47,556 bases of DNA. Origin: Cytophagaceae bacterium (GTDB lineage Bacteria; Bacteroidota; Bacteroidia; Cytophagales; Spirosomataceae). This document shows, piece after piece, positions 9,005 through 17,822 of this stretch (within the stretch, counting starts at the first letter, position 1; each line of letters opens with the position of its first letter). Where the stretch lies: NCBI GenBank assembly GCA_005791165.1, contig SXXW01000018.1:1-47556 (forward strand), read 5' to 3'. Both the position numbers and the translations under genes were made by a program. The notes under the pieces are model-generated. The model ran no database searches. It was not told the origin of the DNA and saw only the letters and a program-made list of their open reading frames with translations.

Positions 9005-9793
9005 TTATTCGCTAAAAATAAAACTTAATTCTTTTAAATCATATACTTTGAGTTCATTCGATTTTTCAAGTACCAGGTGCCCATTTGGATTTACTCGTAT
9101 TATTTTTCCTGAAAATATTCCTGTTTCATCTTCGAATAGTTCCTTGGTTTGCAACCTGAATAAATTTTGATGGTACAGCTTGTCTATTTCTTCGAAATTG
9201 TTTGAAAGAAATAGTTGATAATAGTTTTCGATTTCGATGGAAATGGCATTAAAAATTTCTCGTATGTCGATTTTTGCAGGTGATTTAGTCCATTTTTTCA
9301 ATGAGCTCGCTCTTAAATTGTCGAATTCTGTTTGGTTGATATTTATCCCAATTCCTACAATGCAAAAATTCCATTGACCCGCTTGGAAATTATTTTCAAT
9401 AAGTATTCCGGCGATCTTTTGTTCCTCTATGTAGATGTCATTGGGCCACTTGATTTTAATGGGTAATTTTTCTAATAATGTATTTATGGCCCATTTTTGA
9501 AGCCCTTCAAGGATGCCAATGGAGATAGCCTTGCTTAAATAAAATTGATGAATGGCTTGCTGATCGTTGGGCTTCAATAAATAGGAGACTAATAAATTTT
9601 CATTCGGTTGGGCTAGCCATTTGTTTCCCCTCTGCCCTTTTCCTTCTGTTTGATGTCCAGCAATCCAGGCAAAACCTTCAGGTAACTGATATTCTAGAGC
9701 CTCTTGGAATGCTAACGAGTTCGTAGAAGCACATGATTCATGATATTTGGTGTTTTTGCCTACGAACCGAGTGGGGGCTTGATATTTGTTCAA
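9005..9793 (-). CDS. birA: Biotin--[acetyl-CoA-carboxylase] ligase
   Basis: A 262-aa BPL/LplA-fold enzyme that activates biotin as biotinyl-AMP and attaches it to the biotin carboxyl carrier protein. GHQTEGKGQRGNKW near residue 46 is the adenylate-binding GRGRRG-type loop. KIKWPNDIYIEEQKIAGIL near residue 115 is the second hallmark, with the catalytic lysine in KWPND. There is no N-terminal helix-turn-helix, so this is a monofunctional ligase and not a repressor. It diverges from rsfS. A TAAATTTG -7 match is on the minus strand at 9831-9824, about 30 nt ahead of the ATG. The acyl-CoA synthetase follows after 14 nt. Confidence 0.93.
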   Translation of the reverse strand: MNKYQAPTRFVGKNTKYHESCASTNSLAFQEALEYQLPEGFAWIAGHQTEGKGQRGNKWLAQPNENLLVSYLLKPNDQQAIHQFYLSKAISIGILEGLQKWAINTLLEKLPIKIKWPNDIYIEEQKIAGILIENNFQAGQWNFCIVGIGININQTEFDNLRASSLKKWTKSPAKIDIREIFNAISIEIENYYQLFLSNNFEEIDKLYHQNLFRLQTKELFEDETGIFSGKIIRVNPNGHLVLEKSNELKVYDLKELSFIFSE

Positions 9794-9857
9794 ATTTTAT
9801 TTGTAATTTTATGTTTACAACAACAAATTTAATTTTTTATTCGTTTAAATATCATTT

Positions 9858-10244
9858 ATGCCTAAAAGTCCTAAGAAAGCCGCTATTAACGTTGATTCAT
9901 CTGAAGTATTAGTTCAATGTGTGGTGAAGGGAATGCAAGAGAAGAAAGCTCAAGAAATTGTCGTGATGGACTTAAGAGGTGTTCACAATGCTTTTACTGA
10001 TTTTTTTGTTATTTGTTCGGGTTCTTCCGACACTCAAATTGAAGCCATTGCGGATTCGGTCGACAAAGAAGTTTGGGAACAAGCGCGTGTTCATGTGCAT
10101 GCCATGGAGGGTAGGGCAAATCGAGAATGGATTTTGATGGATTATTATGAAGTGATTGTGCACGTATTTTTGAAAGACAAGCGTGCATTTTTTAAATTGG
10201 AGGAGCTATGGGGGGATGCTAAATTCACCAATATCCCTGATTAA
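9858..10244 (+). CDS. rsfS: Ribosomal silencing factor RsfS
   Basis: A 128-aa RsfS/Iojap protein that binds L14 on the large ribosomal subunit and blocks subunit joining when nutrients are short. Family motifs are DLRGVHNAFTDFFVICSGSSDTQ near residue 37, then EGRANREWILMDYYEVIVHVF near residue 83, and the C-terminal LEELWGDAK. It is slightly longer than the Escherichia coli protein because of an N-terminal extension (PKSPKKAAINVDSSE). It diverges from birA, and ftsH follows after about 90 nt, so the pair may be co-transcribed. Confidence 0.95.
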   Translation: MPKSPKKAAINVDSSEVLVQCVVKGMQEKKAQEIVVMDLRGVHNAFTDFFVICSGSSDTQIEAIADSVDKEVWEQARVHVHAMEGRANREWILMDYYEVIVHVFLKDKRAFFKLEELWGDAKFTNIPD

Positions 10245-10335
10245 AACCAATTGGAGTTAATTTGAAATAATTTTTAAATTTTTCGAACTAATTTGGTTGT
10301 TTTAAAGTTTAAATGCCCAAATACCTAAAAACAAA

Positions 10336-12465
10336 ATGGCTAAACAAGGAAGTAATTTTAAAAACAGTAAGCGTTCGGGAATTCAACCTAGATTACCTAA
10401 AAAGCCAGTTGGAGGTATGCAGAGTTGGCTGATGATTGGTCTAGCCATTACCATGGTTAGTATGTTCTTTTTTACGAAGCAAAGGACACTGCAAGAGATC
10501 AATCAAAATCAATTTGAATCCATGATTATTCAAAAGGAAGTGGAGGGCGTTACGATTGTGAATGATCGCTTGGTCGAAGTAAGTTTGAAGTCTACCTTCG
10601 TCAGTAAATATTTCAAGGATTCTCCTCAGGGCATGATTTCGATTAAAAAGGGCCCACATTTTGAGTTTCCGATTATTTCAAAGGAGGGCTTTGAGCATTT
10701 TCTTGAAGACCGTCAAAAGAATTTTCCACGCAATGAGCGAATTTTTGCTACTCCAGAAACGAGAACGGGTCCTTTGGATTGGCTGGGTACATGGGGTTTC
10801 TTTATCTTAATGGGTTTAAGTTTTTACTTTTTGTTTTTCCGTATGGGAGGCAGTGGGGGCGCTGGAGGTCAAATATTTAATATTGGCAGAAGTCGTGCCA
10901 CGCTAATAGAAGGGGAAGCAAAGGTTAAGATTACTTTCAATGATGTTGCGGGTTTAGATGAAGCGAAAGAGGAAATTCAAGAGATTGTTGAGTTTTTAAA
11001 ATTCCCTAAAAAATTCACTGATTTGGGAGGTAAAATTCCCAAAGGTGCCTTGTTAGTCGGCCCTCCGGGTACGGGTAAAACACTCCTGGCGAAGGCTGTT
11101 GCCGGGGAGGCAGGGGTTCCATTCTTCTCTCTATCAGGTTCTGATTTTGTTGAGATGTTTGTGGGAGTGGGTGCGGCTCGTGTTAGGGATTTGTTTAAGC
11201 AAGCTAAGGAAAAGGCGCCGTGTATTATTTTCATTGATGAAATTGATGCGGTGGGTCGGTCAAGAGGAAGAGGTCAGATGCCTGGTTCTAATGATGAAAG
11301 AGAGAATACCTTGAATTCATTATTAGTTGAAATGGATGGTTTTGCAACGGATTCTGGAATTATAATTTTGGCGGCGACAAACCGTCCGGATGTATTAGAT
11401 CCAGCACTTTTGAGACCGGGTCGATTTGATCGTACTATCTCGATTGACAAGCCTGATATTATTGGCCGAGAGGCTATTTTTAAAGTCCACTTGAAGCCGG
11501 TGAAATTGGCTCAAGGGGTGGATCCTAAAGAATTATCTGCACAAACGCCAGGGTTTGCTGGGGCTGAAATTGCTAATGTTTGTAATGAGGCAGCTTTAAT
11601 TGCCGCACGTCGCAATAAAACGGCTGTTGACATGGATGATTTCCAAGAAGCAATGGACCGGGTGATTGGTGGTTTAGAGAAAAAAAATAAGTTAATTTCT
11701 CCTCTAGAGAAGAAAATAGTTGCTTTTCACGAGGCTGGCCATGCGATTGCGGGTTGGTTTTTGGAGCATGCTAATCCATTAGTTAAAGTGTCTATTGTAC
11801 CTAGAGGAGTTGCTGCCTTGGGTTATGCCCAATATTTACCGAAAGAGCAGTTTTTGTATCGCACGGAGCAATTGATGGATGAGATGTGTGTGACCTTAGG
11901 GGGAAGAGCAGCGGAGGAAATTATTTTTGGTAAAATATCAACGGGTGCGCAGAACGACTTAGAGCGAATTACAAAATTGGCGTATTCGATGGTTACCGTT
12001 TATGGAATGAATGATAAGTTAGGAAATATCTCATATTACGATTCTAAAGGTTCTGAGTATCAATTTAACAAGCCTTATTCAGAGCAAACAGCAAGAGAAA
12101 TAGATGAAGAAGTTCGTAAGATTATCGCGGAGGCTTATGTGCGAACAAAGAAATTATTATTTGATAAAAAAGATAAATTAACGATTCTAGCAGAGCAATT
12201 ATTGAAAAAAGAAGTTCTTTTTCAAAGTGATTTAGAAGAGTTGGTTGGCCCTCGTCCTTTTGAGCAATTAACGTCCTATCAAGAGTTTATTAAGGGTGAG
12301 ACTGAAAAGAAAAGAAAGGATGCTAAGGATGTTCGGGATTTAGCTGAAATTGAGAAAAATGCGACTAAGAAAGTTGCTGCTAAACCCAAGCCTAGGAAGA
12401 AGCCGGTAGAGGAGCCTAAGGAGGAGAAAAAGCCTGTGGCGAAAAGGGTGCCAAAAGCGAAGTAA
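10336..12465 (+). CDS. ftsH: ATP-dependent zinc metalloprotease FtsH
   Basis: A 709-aa inner-membrane AAA protease that degrades misassembled membrane proteins and regulatory proteins. It has two membrane segments (residues ~29-47 and ~149-170) flanking a periplasmic domain. Walker A, GPPGTGKT, is at residues 242-249, Walker B (IIFIDEIDA) near residue 302, and the second-region-of-homology arginines follow. The zinc site HEAGH is at residues 465-469. The last ~50 residues are a Lys/Pro/Glu-rich low-complexity tail ([18 protein letters not shown]) beyond the protease domain, common in Bacteroidota copies. A strong terminator follows at 12478-12505. Confidence 0.97.
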   Translation: MAKQGSNFKNSKRSGIQPRLPKKPVGGMQSWLMIGLAITMVSMFFFTKQRTLQEINQNQFESMIIQKEVEGVTIVNDRLVEVSLKSTFVSKYFKDSPQGMISIKKGPHFEFPIISKEGFEHFLEDRQKNFPRNERIFATPETRTGPLDWLGTWGFFILMGLSFYFLFFRMGGSGGAGGQIFNIGRSRATLIEGEAKVKITFNDVAGLDEAKEEIQEIVEFLKFPKKFTDLGGKIPKGALLVGPPGTGKTLLAKAVAGEAGVPFFSLSGSDFVEMFVGVGAARVRDLFKQAKEKAPCIIFIDEIDAVGRSRGRGQMPGSNDERENTLNSLLVEMDGFATDSGIIILAATNRPDVLDPALLRPGRFDRTISIDKPDIIGREAIFKVHLKPVKLAQGVDPKELSAQTPGFAGAEIANVCNEAALIAARRNKTAVDMDDFQEAMDRVIGGLEKKNKLISPLEKKIVAFHEAGHAIAGWFLEHANPLVKVSIVPRGVAALGYAQYLPKEQFLYRTEQLMDEMCVTLGGRAAEEIIFGKISTGAQNDLERITKLAYSMVTVYGMNDKLGNISYYDSKGSEYQFNKPYSEQTAREIDEEVRKIIAEAYVRTKKLLFDKKDKLTILAEQLLKKEVLFQSDLEELVGPRPFEQLTSYQEFIKGETEKKRKDAKDVRDLAEIEKNATKKVAAKPKPRKKPVEEPKEEKKPVAKRVPKAK

Positions 12466-12477
12466 ATAGGTAAATTG

Positions 12478-12505
12478 GGTGGGGGTTATTCTCCACCTTT
12501 TTTTT
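12478..12505 (+). terminator. Intrinsic terminator of ftsH
   Basis: A GC-rich stem GGTGGGG (12478-12484) pairs with CTCCACC (12491-12497), with one G-U pair and a 6-nt loop. Eight T residues follow (12498-12505). It starts 13 nt past the ftsH stop and ends only 10 nt before the lpxH start, so lpxH must rely on read-through or on a promoter overlapping this hairpin. Confidence 0.8.
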
Positions 12506-12514
12506 GGATAGTTT

Positions 12515-13324
12515 ATGATTGAAGTTCAAATTCCAGCAGGCAAAAAGGCCTATTTTGCATCTGATTTTCATCTAGGATTCCCTAATAATGCTGAATCTCT
12601 GGCCAGGGAGAAATATATCAATACCTGGCTCAGCCAAGTTCAAAAAGATGCATCTGATGTATTTTTATTAGGTGATTTATTTGATTTCTGGTTTGAGTAT
12701 AGTCAAGTGGTACCGAAAGGATTTGTTCGGTTTCTAGGGAAGTTGGCCGAAATGAATGATGCAGGCATTCGAATTCATATTTTTGTAGGCAATCACGATT
12801 TATGGATGAGAACCTATCTCAAAGAGGAAATTGGCGCCATTATTTATGATCAGCCGACTGAATTTAGTTTTGATATCCAAGGAAAATCAGTGAAGACTTT
12901 GTTAGGACACGGGGATGGTTTGGGGCCTGGAGATTATGGCTACAAGGTTTTAAAACAAATTTTTGTCAATCCAATATCGATTTTTTTGTTTAAAATTTTG
13001 CATCCTGATTTGGGAGTACGTCTAGCACATTTGTGGTCAAATACGCGTAAATCAGATACAATTTCAGCTGGAGATGTTCCATTTGATTCAGATGCAGATT
13101 TTATTTTAAATTATGTTAGGGGTCAAATGCAGTTAGATATAAAATCAAATAATCATAAAAAAGCCTATATTTTTGGACATAGGCACCATCCAATCGCTTT
13201 CCCGTTAGGAGAGGGGGCGACCTATTATAATTTGGGTGATTGGTTTAGTCCAAATTTCAAAAATGCTTTTTACTTAGTTTTAGCTGATGAAGAATTTACA
13301 TTCAAGCATAGTTCTACTTTTTAG
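12515..13324 (+). CDS. lpxH: UDP-2,3-diacylglucosamine diphosphatase (LpxH-like)
   Basis: A 269-aa calcineurin-like metallophosphoesterase. LpxH-type enzymes hydrolyse UDP-2,3-diacylglucosamine to lipid X in lipid A synthesis at the inner face of the membrane. The metal-binding motifs come in order: SDFHLG (~16), LGDLFDFW (~52), VGNHDLWM (~92), GHGDG (~130) and GHRHHP (~220). The helical insert with RLAHLWSN suits the LpxH cap. Its ATG lies 10 nt after the ftsH terminator. waaA, another lipid A/LPS gene, lies far off at 31548. A general metallophosphoesterase role cannot be excluded. Confidence 0.87.
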   Translation: MIEVQIPAGKKAYFASDFHLGFPNNAESLAREKYINTWLSQVQKDASDVFLLGDLFDFWFEYSQVVPKGFVRFLGKLAEMNDAGIRIHIFVGNHDLWMRTYLKEEIGAIIYDQPTEFSFDIQGKSVKTLLGHGDGLGPGDYGYKVLKQIFVNPISIFLFKILHPDLGVRLAHLWSNTRKSDTISAGDVPFDSDADFILNYVRGQMQLDIKSNNHKKAYIFGHRHHPIAFPLGEGATYYNLGDWFSPNFKNAFYLVLADEEFTFKHSSTF

Positions 13325-13507
13325 TCTGGTACTTTTTGCTGCTAGTTTAAAGTTTATGTTTTTTATAGCAAGCGAAGAGGAATTCTAGCTTTTTTCAAAC
13401 GGCAAAGAAACTATTATCAAACAAATAACGATTTGGGGTCTTTGATTTAGGGAATCCTCAATTATTTTACTAATTTAAATTTTATTATTTTTTCAAATAG
13501 ATTATTT

Positions 13508-14488
13508 ATGTCCCTTTCAACTACAAGATTAGAGGTAATGACTGAGTTAGGCCGGAATATGGACAACTTTGTTGCTCAATATTTAAATCCAATTGATAGC
13601 AATTGGCAGCCTTCAGATATGCTTCCAGATTCAACAAAAGATAATTTTTTTGATGAAGTAAAGTTATTGCAAGAAGCTGCAAAAGAGTTGCCTTATGATT
13701 ATTGGGCCGTGTTAATTGGGGATACAATTACTGAGGAGGCATTGCCAACGTACGAGTCATGGTTGATGGGAATGGATACCGTAAACCAACAAGATCAAGA
13801 AAATAGTTGGGTTCGTTGGATACGTAATTGGACTGCTGAAGAAGGTAGACATGGTAATTTATTAGGCACATACTTATACTTATCAGGTAAGGTTGACATG
13901 CATTCTGTAGCTGTTTCAACCCAGTATTTGATTGCTGATGGTTTTGATATTGGTACTTCAGGCGATCCATATCGTAACTTTATTTATACTTCGTTTCAAG
14001 AGATGGCAACGAACGTTTCTCATCGTAGAACGGCCTCTTTAGCGAAACAACATGGCAACTCATTATTGTCAAGAATGTGCGCCCAAATTGCAGCGGATGA
14101 ATTAAGGCATGCAAAAGCGTATAAGGCATTTGTCACCGAAATTTTCAAATTAGATCCATCTGAAATGATGATTGCATTTGCTGATATGATGAAAAAGAAA
14201 ATCGTCATGCCAGCACATTTTCTGCGTGAAATTAATGGGGCTAAAAGTTCTGTTTATGAGCACTTTTCGGATGCGGCACAAAGAATTGGCGTGTATACAA
14301 CCATGGATTACATCAGTATCATGCAAGGCTTAATTAAGGATTGGGATATTGAAAAAATGTCTGGATTAAATGATGTAGCTGAGAAGGCAAGAGATTATGT
14401 AGCTAATTTGCCAACGAGGTTAGAAAAGTTGGCCGACCGGGTTAAAATACCTGAGTTAGCCTATCCTTTTACTTGGATCGTACAATAG
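13508..14488 (+). CDS. Acyl-[acyl-carrier-protein] desaturase
   Basis: A soluble di-iron acyl-ACP desaturase of 326 aa, the plant stearoyl-ACP desaturase (FA_desaturase_2) type, which inserts a cis double bond into ACP-bound fatty acids using O2. The iron ligands are visible: ENSWVRWIRNWTAEEGRH gives the EExxH motif at residues 111-115, and ADELRHAKAY near residue 197 gives the second. The early glutamate is in ITEEALPTYES near residue 77. The following RNA methyltransferase starts on the next base after the stop. The gene implies aerobic control of membrane fluidity. Confidence 0.93.
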   Translation: MSLSTTRLEVMTELGRNMDNFVAQYLNPIDSNWQPSDMLPDSTKDNFFDEVKLLQEAAKELPYDYWAVLIGDTITEEALPTYESWLMGMDTVNQQDQENSWVRWIRNWTAEEGRHGNLLGTYLYLSGKVDMHSVAVSTQYLIADGFDIGTSGDPYRNFIYTSFQEMATNVSHRRTASLAKQHGNSLLSRMCAQIAADELRHAKAYKAFVTEIFKLDPSEMMIAFADMMKKKIVMPAHFLREINGAKSSVYEHFSDAAQRIGVYTTMDYISIMQGLIKDWDIEKMSGLNDVAEKARDYVANLPTRLEKLADRVKIPELAYPFTWIVQ

Positions 14489-15022
14489 ATGAATGAAAAG
14501 TTGTCAATGGATGAGCTAAATAGGCTCGATGTGACACAATTTAAAAATTCAGAAAAGTTTCCTTTTGTTTTTGTTTTGGATGATATTCGGAGCATGAACA
14601 ATGTAGGCTCAGCATTTCGAACGGCTGATTCCTTCCGGTGTTCACATATATATTTGTGTGGAATAACGGCAAAACCCCCGCACAGAGAAATATCTAAAAC
14701 AGCTTTAGGGGCCGATGAATCTGTTGATTGGACTTATTTTGATAGTCCGCGAACCTGCATTCAAGCCTTAAAAGATCTTGGTTATAAAATAATATGCGTT
14801 GAGCAAGTAAAAGATTCAATCTCATTATTTGAATTTAAACCTGATCAAAATCATACCTATGCTTTTGTGTTTGGCAATGAAGTGTTTGGCGTAAATGATT
14901 TGTTTATTAAGTCAGCCGATTATTCGCTTGAAATACCTCAATTTGGGACTAAACATTCTTTAAATGTCTCTGTATGCATGGGAATTGTTAGCTATGATTT
15001 TGTTTCAAAGATCAAAATTTAA
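14489..15022 (+). CDS. SpoU/TrmH-family RNA 2'-O-methyltransferase
   Basis: A 177-aa SPOUT-fold enzyme that methylates a ribose 2'-OH in tRNA or rRNA with SAM. Motif 1 is DDIRSMNNVGSAFRTADSF (residues ~31-49) with the conserved N and R. Motif 2 is FVFGNEVFGV near residue 127, and motif 3 is LEIPQFGTKHSLNVSVCMGIV near residue 149. There is no N-terminal substrate-binding extension, so it is a minimal TrmL/TrmH-like protein whose target cannot be assigned. The ATG abuts the desaturase stop codon with no gap, which suggests co-translation. Confidence 0.9.
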   Translation: MNEKLSMDELNRLDVTQFKNSEKFPFVFVLDDIRSMNNVGSAFRTADSFRCSHIYLCGITAKPPHREISKTALGADESVDWTYFDSPRTCIQALKDLGYKIICVEQVKDSISLFEFKPDQNHTYAFVFGNEVFGVNDLFIKSADYSLEIPQFGTKHSLNVSVCMGIVSYDFVSKIKI

Positions 15023-15128
15023 GTTTTTCCAATATTAAATTTTTAAGAGAGCTTGAAAATTTAACACACTAAAGTTTTTATTAATAATTTCTTTACATAG
15101 ATTTAACATACAATTAAAATATAATATT

Positions 15129-15392
15129 ATGAGTGAATCTGATAAAGTACTAATAGATGTTTTAGCAACAGTTGTATTGCCTAAATTAAAAGGTTTAAGC
15201 GAGAAAAATGCTAAGAAAATGGTTCAGTTGAGTCATAAAGCTTTGGGTGAAATTTCTAAGAAATACCATAAGTTGATAGATGAACAAGCTAAGGATTTAG
15301 CTAAGAAAAAAGAAAAAGCAGCCAAAGCGGCTAAAAAATTAGCCGTTAAGGAAGCTAAAAAAAAAACAAAAAGTAGCAAAAAAAGCATCTAA
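15129..15392 (+). CDS. Lysine-rich histone-like protein, frame 1 part
   Basis: An 87-aa protein. Residues 1-57 form an amphipathic helical domain (VLPKLKGLSEKNAKKMVQLS), followed by a Lys/Ala tail (AKKKEKAAKAAKKLAVKEAKKK), like histone-H1-type DNA-binding tails of Bacteroidota. The reading frame stops at 15390-15392. The +1 frame, however, is open from 15343 to 15522 and encodes a typical continuation of such a tail (KPAAATKPAAASASKSKAPAKAP). A run of ten A (15357-15366) and shorter A runs lie at the switch. The intact product would be about 130 aa. Either this is a frameshift or base-calling error, or both forms are made by slippage. DNA binding is inference. Confidence 0.7.
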   Translation: MSESDKVLIDVLATVVLPKLKGLSEKNAKKMVQLSHKALGEISKKYHKLIDEQAKDLAKKKEKAAKAAKKLAVKEAKKKTKSSKKSI

Positions 15393-15522
15393 GCAAAAGC
15401 AAGTTTCATTATTGTTGGAAGTTACAAAGCCAGCGGCAGCTACAAAGCCTGCAGCAGCGAGTGCGTCAAAGTCCAAGGCCCCAGCCAAGGCTCCAGCTCG
15501 CACTTCGGCTACCAAAAAATAA
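15343..15522 (+). other. Out-of-frame continuation (+1) of the histone-like gene
   Basis: This is the +1 frame open after a TAG at 15340-15342. It reads through the poly-A region to TAA at 15520-15522 and gives a Lys/Pro/Ala/Ser-rich tail ending in SATKK. The composition continues that of the upstream frame and is unlike random sequence, so it was or is part of the same protein. Removing one A between 15357 and 15384 would join the frames. Confidence 0.65.
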
Positions 15523-15542
15523 TACGCTTATCCTTTAAAAAT

Positions 15543-15585
15543 TGCGCTTATACTATTTTCTAAATGGGTATAAGCGCATTTTTTT
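15543..15585 (+). terminator. Intrinsic terminator of the histone-like gene
   Basis: A perfect 11-bp stem, TGCGCTTATAC (15543-15553) with GTATAAGCGCA (15568-15578) and a 14-nt loop, is followed by seven T residues (15579-15585). It lies 20 nt past the end of the +1-frame tail, 150 nt past the in-frame stop. This supports the longer gene as the original transcription unit. Confidence 0.88.
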
Positions 15586-15610
15586 ATTTTAGCTGAAATT
15601 TGTTTTGCAC

Positions 15611-16510
15611 ATGATTTTATCCATACGTCAAGTAGTTAAAAAGTATTCAGACCATCTAGCCTTAGATCACATTGATTTAGAAATTCCTCGGGCTAAGATA
15701 TTTGGGTTATTAGGCCCGAATGGAGCAGGTAAAACTTCATTAATTCGCATTATCAATCAGATTACGGCCCCTGATTCTGGACAAATAATTTTTGATGGAG
15801 AGCCACTTTCACCTAAGCACGTAGATCAAATTGGCTACTTGCCAGAAGAGAGAGGGCTTTACAAGAAAATGAAAGTGGGGGAACAGTTATTGTATTTGGC
15901 TCAGTTGAAAGGAATGTCTAAATCTGAGGCTATTTCGAAATTAAAAGATTGGTTTATTCGATTGGATATTAAAGATTGGTGGAATAAGCCTGTAGATGAT
16001 TTATCTAAGGGTATGCAGCAGAAGACTCAATTCATTGCTACGGTGGTTCATGAGCCTAAACTTTTAATTTTGGATGAGCCATTTTCTGGGTTTGATCCTA
16101 TCAATGCTAATATGTTGAAAGATGAAATATTAGCCATTAAAGAGCGCGGAACCACTATTTTATTTTCAACACATCGAATGGAAACGGTAGAGGAATTGTG
16201 TGATGACATTGCGCTAATTAATCATTCAAGAGTTGTGTTAGCTGGTGAAAAGACAGAAGTCCAAAATCGATATAAACAGAATATATTTAAAATTAGGTAT
16301 TTGGGTGATTTGCCTCCAGATTTAAAGGGGATGAAGATTTTGTCGGTCAATGGCCAATCGGCCACTTTAAAAATGGACATTGGTATCAGTTCAAATCAGG
16401 CTATATCTGAAATTATATCGCATGTTGACCTGTTAGAATTTCAAGAAACAATCCCTTCATTCAATGATATATTTATTCAAGTTGTAAACGAAACGAATGC
16501 ATATGAATAA
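15611..16510 (+). CDS. ABC transporter ATP-binding protein (NatA-like)
   Basis: A 299-aa ABC ATPase that powers the membrane partner encoded next. Walker A is GPNGAGKT (residues 35-42). The signature is LSKGMQQK in place of LSGGQ, and Walker B is LLILDEPFSGFDP. Beyond the ATPase fold, a ~90-residue C-terminal domain (from about residue 215) is typical of NatA/YhaQ-type export ATPases. The frame extends two codons upstream to a TTG at 15605, but ATG at 15611 is the better start. The permease gene overlaps its end by 14 nt. The substrate is unknown; NatAB homologues export sodium or act in stress response. Confidence 0.92.
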   Translation: MILSIRQVVKKYSDHLALDHIDLEIPRAKIFGLLGPNGAGKTSLIRIINQITAPDSGQIIFDGEPLSPKHVDQIGYLPEERGLYKKMKVGEQLLYLAQLKGMSKSEAISKLKDWFIRLDIKDWWNKPVDDLSKGMQQKTQFIATVVHEPKLLILDEPFSGFDPINANMLKDEILAIKERGTTILFSTHRMETVEELCDDIALINHSRVVLAGEKTEVQNRYKQNIFKIRYLGDLPPDLKGMKILSVNGQSATLKMDIGISSNQAISEIISHVDLLEFQETIPSFNDIFIQVVNETNAYE

Positions 16511-17822
16511 GATCTTATTAATTATACAGCGTGAATATATAACGAGAGTATTAAAGAAATCTTTTTGGATTTCATCCTTGTTGGCACCTATTTTAATCAC
16601 AGCTATCTATGCGATACCTATATGGTTAGCTATGAAAGATAAAGAAGTTAAGCGGGTAGAAATATTGGATTTGAGTGGATTATGGAAAAAGAATGATCTG
16701 GTTGATAAGGAGCTTGAATTTGTTTTCACTTTAGGAAAAGAGCAAGAGTTGAAAATGGCATTTGCTTCAAAAGGATTTGATGCGTTTGTGACCATCCCTG
16801 AGGATGTCCTAACGAATCCCAAAGGGGTTCATATTTATTCGGCTAAGAATATAGGGATGTCATTAAAGGAGTCTGTGGAGAAGCTTATTCAAAACAAGGT
16901 ACGTCAAGAATTACTGCTTAAAGCGGGTATTTCTTCTCAGATTTATGAAAGCACTCAGGTTGACATAGATAGTGAGACAATTACCGTTTCAACCGACGGA
17001 AAAGAGACAAGTTCTAGTTCAGGAGGAGCGATGATTTTAGCTGGAATCATGGGTTTTGTTTTGTATTTTACCTTGTTGTTATATGGCTCTCAAGTAATGA
17101 ATGGGGTTATTGAAGAAAAGAGCAGCCGAATTATTGAGGTAATTATTTCTTCTGTTAAACCGTATCAATTGCTTTTGGGGAAGATTATTGGAGTGGGTTT
17201 AGTGGGCCTGACGCAGTTTTTACTATGGATTGTTTTGACCATTGGCCTAACGCAGATTACAGGTAAATTTTATGGGGAAAAAGTAAAAAATAACCTTACC
17301 CAAATCAAAAAAATAGACTCGGGAAAAAAAAGTACTTTAAGCTCAAAAAGTGAGGAAGAATCACCTATGTCAGAAGTGACGAAGGTGTTGGAAAGTACGA
17401 ATATACCGATGATTATAGCCGCTTTCTTATTTTATTTTTTTGTTGGGTATATGCTGTATAGCTCTTTATTTGCTGCGATCGGCTCAGCGGTGGAAAGCGC
17501 TACTGAGGCACAACAATTTACTTTTATAGTGATGATCCCGATTATATTGTCCTTTTTTTTGGCACAGTACACCATACAGGATCCTGATAGCAATATCGCA
17601 TTTTGGGCGTCAATGATCCCATTTACTTCGCCTATAAACATGATGGTCCGATTGCCTTATGGAGTTCCTGTTTGGGAATTAATCTTATCTATGACCCTAT
17701 TAGTTTTAGGATTCTTAGGCTGCAGCTGGGTGTCAGCACGAATTTATCGCGTTGGAATTTTGATGTATGGCAAGAAAGTAACCTGGAAGGAATTGGGCAA
17801 ATGGTTGTTCTATAAAGGATAA
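16497..17822 (+). CDS. ABC-2 type transporter permease (NatB-like)
   Basis: A 441-aa membrane protein of the ABC-2 family. It has an N-terminal membrane segment (residues ~22-44), a ~130-residue extracytoplasmic domain, and then about five segments between residues ~175 and ~430. GVIEEKSSRIIEVIISSVKPYQLLLGKIIG near residue 205 is the conserved NatB/YhaP coupling region. A low-complexity charged insert (KKIDSGKKSTLSSKSEEES) near residue 270 separates later segments. It starts inside the ATPase gene (ATG at 16497, alternative at 16503). Its stop abuts the convergent ArsC-like gene. Confidence 0.9.
   Translation: MHMNKILLIIQREYITRVLKKSFWISSLLAPILITAIYAIPIWLAMKDKEVKRVEILDLSGLWKKNDLVDKELEFVFTLGKEQELKMAFASKGFDAFVTIPEDVLTNPKGVHIYSAKNIGMSLKESVEKLIQNKVRQELLLKAGISSQIYESTQVDIDSETITVSTDGKETSSSSGGAMILAGIMGFVLYFTLLLYGSQVMNGVIEEKSSRIIEVIISSVKPYQLLLGKIIGVGLVGLTQFLLWIVLTIGLTQITGKFYGEKVKNNLTQIKKIDSGKKSTLSSKSEEESPMSEVTKVLESTNIPMIIAAFLFYFFVGYMLYSSLFAAIGSAVESATEAQQFTFIVMIPIILSFFLAQYTIQDPDSNIAFWASMIPFTSPINMMVRLPYGVPVWELILSMTLLVLGFLGCSWVSARIYRVGILMYGKKVTWKELGKWLFYKG

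Noticed and set aside
15129..15522. Programmed ribosomal frameshift like that of prfB or dnaX
   Set aside because: No Shine-Dalgarno-like stimulator or downstream pseudoknot was evident close to the A10 run; slippage or a homopolymer error explains it more simply.
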